Shown here one piece after another: positions 60,261-64,000 of a stretch of 64,000 nt of DNA (position 1 is its first letter; each line of letters begins with the position of its first letter). The stretch is from Microvelia longipes (taxonomy: Eukaryota; Arthropoda; Insecta; Hemiptera; Veliidae), in contig JACMZG010001913.1 of NCBI GenBank assembly GCA_018340805.1, positions 10,237,590 to 10,301,589 of the forward strand. Direction: 5' to 3'. The translations under genes were made by a program, and so were the position numbers. The notes under the pieces are model-generated. The model did no database searches and had not been told where the DNA came from. It saw only the letters and a list, made by a program, of their open reading frames with translations.

Positions 60261-60508
60261 GCCGCCTCCGTGGCCGAGATCGTTAAGGCGTTAGTCTTTA
60301 CTCTGACCTTTGACACCCACGGAGGTCTGGGGTTCGCATCCCAGGTTACGCTCTCAGTTTATATAAGATTATTGTTTAGATAAATTATCGCCAGCTTTAG
60401 AATACACTTTGAGCGAAACGGTTGCTACTACCACCCGAGGTGGTTCCCGCAGGGTTATCCCTGATGAGCTGCAAGGCTCTAAACGGGCATTATTATTATT
60501 ATTATTAT
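60261..60508 (+). mobile_element. SINE1, full copy
   Basis: GCCGCCTCCGTGGCCGAG, B-box-like GGTTCGCATCC, GAGGTGGTTCCCGCAGGG, GATGAGCTGCAAGGCTC and an (ATT)n tail. Flanks TTATATCTGTA and TTTATCTGTA are a near-matching duplication. Confidence 0.93.
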
Positions 60509-60639
60509 TTATTTATCTGTAAATTTCCGTATCTATAAATGTATTAGTCCTGTAACAGTCACTCTCGTAATAACAATAATAATTTACTATAACTTACAAA
60601 ACCTTACAGAAAACTGCCATCAACAATGCTTGCCATATC

Positions 60640-61298
60640 GGCATATTATGGACTCCATATCGTTTCAATACGAAAAGTATCCGATCATAAAAGTTAAGCT
60701 GCATCGAGCGTGGTCAGTGCCTAGAAGGGTGACCGCTGGTTTTGTATCGGGGTGAATTCACCATCTGAGGACGAGCGAAGCGAGTCCGAAAAATTGTTGC
60801 TGTATAAATTTAAAGATTTGTTTAATTTTTATATGACGTCATTAACCCGCAATAATGACTCAGCAAAAATCATGCGATTGGATTGTGATTTGGCACGCAT
60901 GTAGCCATGTATAAGGCTAACATATGTCCTAAGTTTCATATCATTATCAGCATTAGTTCACTTTTTATCAAATGACTTGTGTACGTTATTTAAAAAAATA
61001 TAAAAAATAGAAAAATAATCCAATCGTGTTGAAACTTGGTACAATTGTATACCTTTACGTAATAAATAAGTACTCAACGTTTCTTTTTAATACGAGAAGT
61101 ATATCTATGGCTTTTGTCGGTTTATAAAAGTTAGCAGTATTAAGCGTAGTCAGTGCTATATGGGTAACCGTTGAGAATAAAACAGATTTATTTACTATCG
61201 AGGACGAGCGAAGCGAGTCCGAAGTAGAGTGGATGAGCGTAGCGAATTCGATGTGATGAGGAAAAGTTCCGCGATAACCCGTACCCGATTTTTTAATT
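60640..61298 (+). mobile_element. Family A element with repeated right part
   Basis: The GAGGACGAGCGAAGCGAGTC block occurs at ~60766 and ~61199. The second is followed by GGATGAGCGTAGCGAATTCG, GAGGAAAAGTTCCGCG and CGTACCCGATTTTTT. The TTTTCC hairpin end is missing. Confidence 0.8.
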
Positions 61299-62275
61299 TA
61301 ATATAAACTGTCCAATAAGAAGACACTATTGTCTTGTAAATTAACTTACTGTAATATTTACGAGAAAAGTTCCGGAAAAGTTGCTTAAGAAAATGTTTCT
61401 TATAGAAAACATTTTATCAGTTTAATAGTTCTTTTTTCCACTTTGTTAACAATTTTATAAATTTTAACAAGTTAAAGTTTAAATAGGTTTTTTTTAAAGA
61501 TAATTGATTTAAAATTAAAATTTATTTTAATTTTAACTTAACTTTGAGTAAGATTTAAAAGTTTAAGTTTTAAGTAAATAAAATTGGTGTTGTTTAAAAA
61601 AATATTATTACTATGATTAACAGCAAGGAGTATATTCTACCTACAGTGGTGGTTCCTAAACGGCGTTCGTACCACTGGTGGTCCACGATCAGGATTTAAG
61701 TGGTCCGCGGAAATATTTTTAATGTTATAAAAATTAATTCGATAAAAAAAAATATAGAGAATTTTCAGGGCTATAGGTATGGAAATGAAATTGAAAATTC
61801 AAAACATTTCATTAAAAAACAATGAAAATTCTGTTTAATTTGTAATAATTAAGCACTGACGCTGTTTTTTATTTTCCCCAAATTCCTCAGTCCCTACTTA
61901 AATTTTCTACAGGTGCTAAAATATTACTTAAATGAATTGCTCACACAATTTTATTGTGTCAACTATTCTTGTTTTGCAAAACTCGGTAGTATCAAATTAT
62001 GTAAACCAAATTTTGTTTTCCTTCACAAAAATCTATTCTTAAGGGATGGGTTCTATGGGTTTTGAATTTTACGTGCAGGAAATTTGGAACGGCTCTGATG
62101 TAAATTGTGGTTGTAGTTTGCCGAATAAAATTGACCATTTGTGTCAAGGCCAGAGGTAAACAATATGAAGTAAAAACATGATAAGATAACGATCTTGGTG
62201 ATACAAGGTAAATCATAAATACACTGAGAACAACAATGACAACGGACTTACTACACATATAAACACGTACAGATA
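61299..62275. other. AT-rich stretch
   Basis: No supported gene. The minus frame 61992-62258 has one hydrophobic stretch near its start but no recognised domain or promoter. Confidence 0.35.
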
Positions 62276-62400
62276 GTAAGAAAACTTTTAAAAAAAACCA
62301 CTCAGGAGGTCTTAAAAATATCTTAAACGGGTGATTCAGGTGAAATATCGGTTACAGATTTTTTTTTTGGTATCATAATATTCTTTTTTTGAGGTAGTAC
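62276..62400 (-). mobile_element. Family A fragment
   Basis: AACCACTCAGGAGGTCTTAA and TATCGGTTACAGATTTTTTT match the ACACACA-side body. The terminal hairpin is degraded. Confidence 0.6.
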
Positions 62401-62841
62401 GTAATTGAGCACTTTATTGGACCGTTTTTAGGATGAGAAGCCAATCATTATTGTTATAGGAGGTTATTTAGTACTTTTCACCTCCGAGGACAATAATGAA
62501 TGTAAAAAAACTCCTAGGACGTAAAAGTAATTCATATGTTGCCGCCATTACTGTAATGTAGCGTGTTCAAAAAAACAATCTGTGTAAAACCTTCATGAGG
62601 TTTCTTTAAAAATGTTCATTTTGTTTCTGTTTTTGTTTGTAGACTATTTTTTTCGTTTTTAAAAGGTGTTCTAATTGACAATTTTTGTGTGTCAATAAAG
62701 CTTTTACATTTTTGAGTAGAAGTGTGAAGCTATGGATGAATTCAATGACGACGATAATATGGAGTTAATTTGGGCGTTTTTTTTTTCAATTAAGTATATA
62801 GCGCAGTTTATTTAGTGAGTGCTACCTCAAAAAAAATAGTG

Positions 62842-62955
62842 TATGCCATCCGGCTGAGAATGTCTTTATGTCTTAGCAATTGTTCCCAAATCGCTTCGCT
62901 CGTCGGTAAATCTAATTGCCGTGACATAAAGACACACTTCTCAGCCTTATGGCAT
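62842..62955. repeat. Inverted repeat, ~32-base arms
   Basis: TATGCCATCCGGCTGAGAAT, GTCTTTATGTC on the left and GACATAAAGAC..CTTCTCAGCCTTATGGCATA on the right. The loop contains ATCGCTTCGCTCGTC, the family A signature. Confidence 0.8.
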
Positions 62956-63045
62956 AAATAACTATTTTATATATACTTATGGGATAAATTAAAAAAAGTA
63001 AAAATAATTTTTAAAAACTTGACACCTATTGAATTCCGTTTATGT

Positions 63046-63785
63046 TATATCTTTTCCTCATTTATATACTATAGATATGTAGGAAAAGTATTGTGTTTGT
63101 AAGAAATCCAAAACCAGGATGTCACCGGAATTATCCGTTTCAGGCGTTTTTAAAGCCTCCTGAGTGGTTTTCATAAAGTTTTCTGTCTGTATGTGTGTGT
63201 CTGTTATCATCGTAGCGCCCAGTGTATTTATGCTAGAGAGTTGAAACTTTGTACAAAAATCAGTCTACCACTGTAGTTGTGCTTTTCCGAAAATAATTGT
63301 TGATGGCGTCAATATGATGAGATTTATCACGCATTTAGCCGTGTATAAGTCTAACGTGTGTGCCAAATTTAATCTTATTATCAGCATTTGTTCAGTCATC
63401 AAATGACTTTTATTTTAAAAATATATAAAAATCCATAAATTATTTTATTGAGTTGACATTTAGTATAAGTATATACCTTTACTTAATAATTAATTACAAT
63501 AAGTTCCGTTTAGATACGACAAGTATGTCTATGGTTTTTGTAGGTTTATAAAAGTAAAGCAGCATTAAGCGTGGTCAGTTCTGTATAGGTGACCGACCGC
63601 TGAGAATGAAACGAATGCATTTACTATCTGTGGACTAGCGAAGCGAGTCCGAGAAAATGCTGCAGTATAAGTTTGACAAATTGTATATTCTGAGGACGAG
63701 TGAAGCGAGTACGAAGCAGGGTGGATGAGCGTAGCGAATCCGACGTGATAAGGAAACGTTCTGAGGTACCCCGTACCCGATTTTG
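63046..63785 (+). mobile_element. Family A element, most complete copy
   Basis: ~740 bp. Left end CTTTTCCTCATTT..AGGAAAAGTATTGTG; then GTCACCGGAATTATCCG, CTCCTGAGTGGTTTTC, GTATGTGTGTGTCTG, TATTTATGCTAGAGAGTTGA, TATTATCAGCATTTGTTCA, GACTAGCGAAGCGAGTCCGA, GGATGAGCGTAGCGAATCC, AAGGAAACGTTCTGAGGTAC and CCCGTACCCGATTTT. It has no coding capacity. The subterminal TTTTCC/GGAAAA pair and a palindrome near each end are compatible with a Helitron-like or MITE-like element; I cannot decide between them. Confidence 0.85.
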
Positions 63786-63838
63786 ATATTTTTATTAACC
63801 TTGCGCGGAGGCAATATCGTTTATTAATGAAACCGTAG

Positions 63839-64000
63839 AATAATACTATATATAGAAGGAGTACAGGACCGTAAACACAATGTAATTCCACTGATAACAC
63901 GAAAGCCGGTTGACTGGTGCAACTAAGTAATGCTGCCAACCTGACAACTATCTATTAATAAAGAAAGATCGTAAAGAACAAATATAATAACTTAAAACAC
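63839..64000 (-). mobile_element. hAT-MITE-related segment, cut by window end
   Basis: ACTATATATAGAAGGAGTAC, CACTGATAACACGAAAGCCG and GTAATGCTGCCAACCTGACA match 47090-47190. The minus frame 63565-63939 runs from here back into family A sequence and is a chance fusion of two repeats. Confidence 0.7.

Noticed and set aside
63046..63785. Firm assignment of family A to Helitrons
   Set aside because: A palindrome near each end and AT-rich flanks are suggestive, but a standard CTRR end is not seen and target structure is unclear.
63565..63939. 124-residue minus frame
   Set aside because: It runs across the junction of a hAT-related segment and a family A end; a chance fusion.

Overview
This window looks like AT-rich, gene-poor nuclear DNA of an invertebrate, most likely an insect. 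The evidence is an I/LOA-type LINE with APE endonuclease, RT and RNase H, two tRNA-derived SINE families, many MITE-like elements, long (TA)n tracts and no bacterial-style gene order. The species cannot be fixed from sequence alone. No host gene is convincing; two short stretches are listed as weak exon/promoter candidates (2740-2979 and 31831-31977).

Layout. 1-7 kb: a truncated foldback element, a SINE, AT-rich spacer, and a GC-rich island of tiny hairpins (3.68-3.92 kb) beside hairpin arrays (4.0-4.86 kb). 6.7-10.9 kb: a copy of the commonest dispersed repeat (called family A here), an 89-bp tandem array, an inverted-repeat MITE (family C) and a PIF/Harbinger-like MITE with an internally amplified palindrome. 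10.97-18.12 kb: one 8-bp-TSD MITE (family B) split by a full-length minus-strand LINE (11100-17920) that has its own perfect 13-bp target-site duplication (TSD). 18-29 kb: mostly unannotatable AT-rich sequence with several tandem repeats and a hexanucleotide satellite carrying a SINE. 29.4-30.6 kb: a family A element that received both a SINE and a family B MITE. 31-39 kb: GC-rich hairpin sequence, three foldbacks and several family A copies. 39-64 kb: a second, about 540-bp SINE family (two copies), many minisatellites (31, 33, 53, 70, 27, 64 and 58 bp units), a hAT-type MITE with perfect 8-bp TSD, nested foldbacks at 50.4 and 54.5-55.8 kb, and more family A copies.

How the parts relate. The about 540-bp SINE ends in a stretch nearly identical to the 3' end of the LINE in this same window, so the LINE family is the probable source of the enzyme that mobilises it. 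Family A elements are the favourite landing sites: SINE1, SINE2, family B and foldback elements are all found inside them, which gives relative ages. Unit-to-unit variation in the minisatellites is largely single-base indels, so part of the frameshifting seen in the LINE may be assembly error rather than decay.
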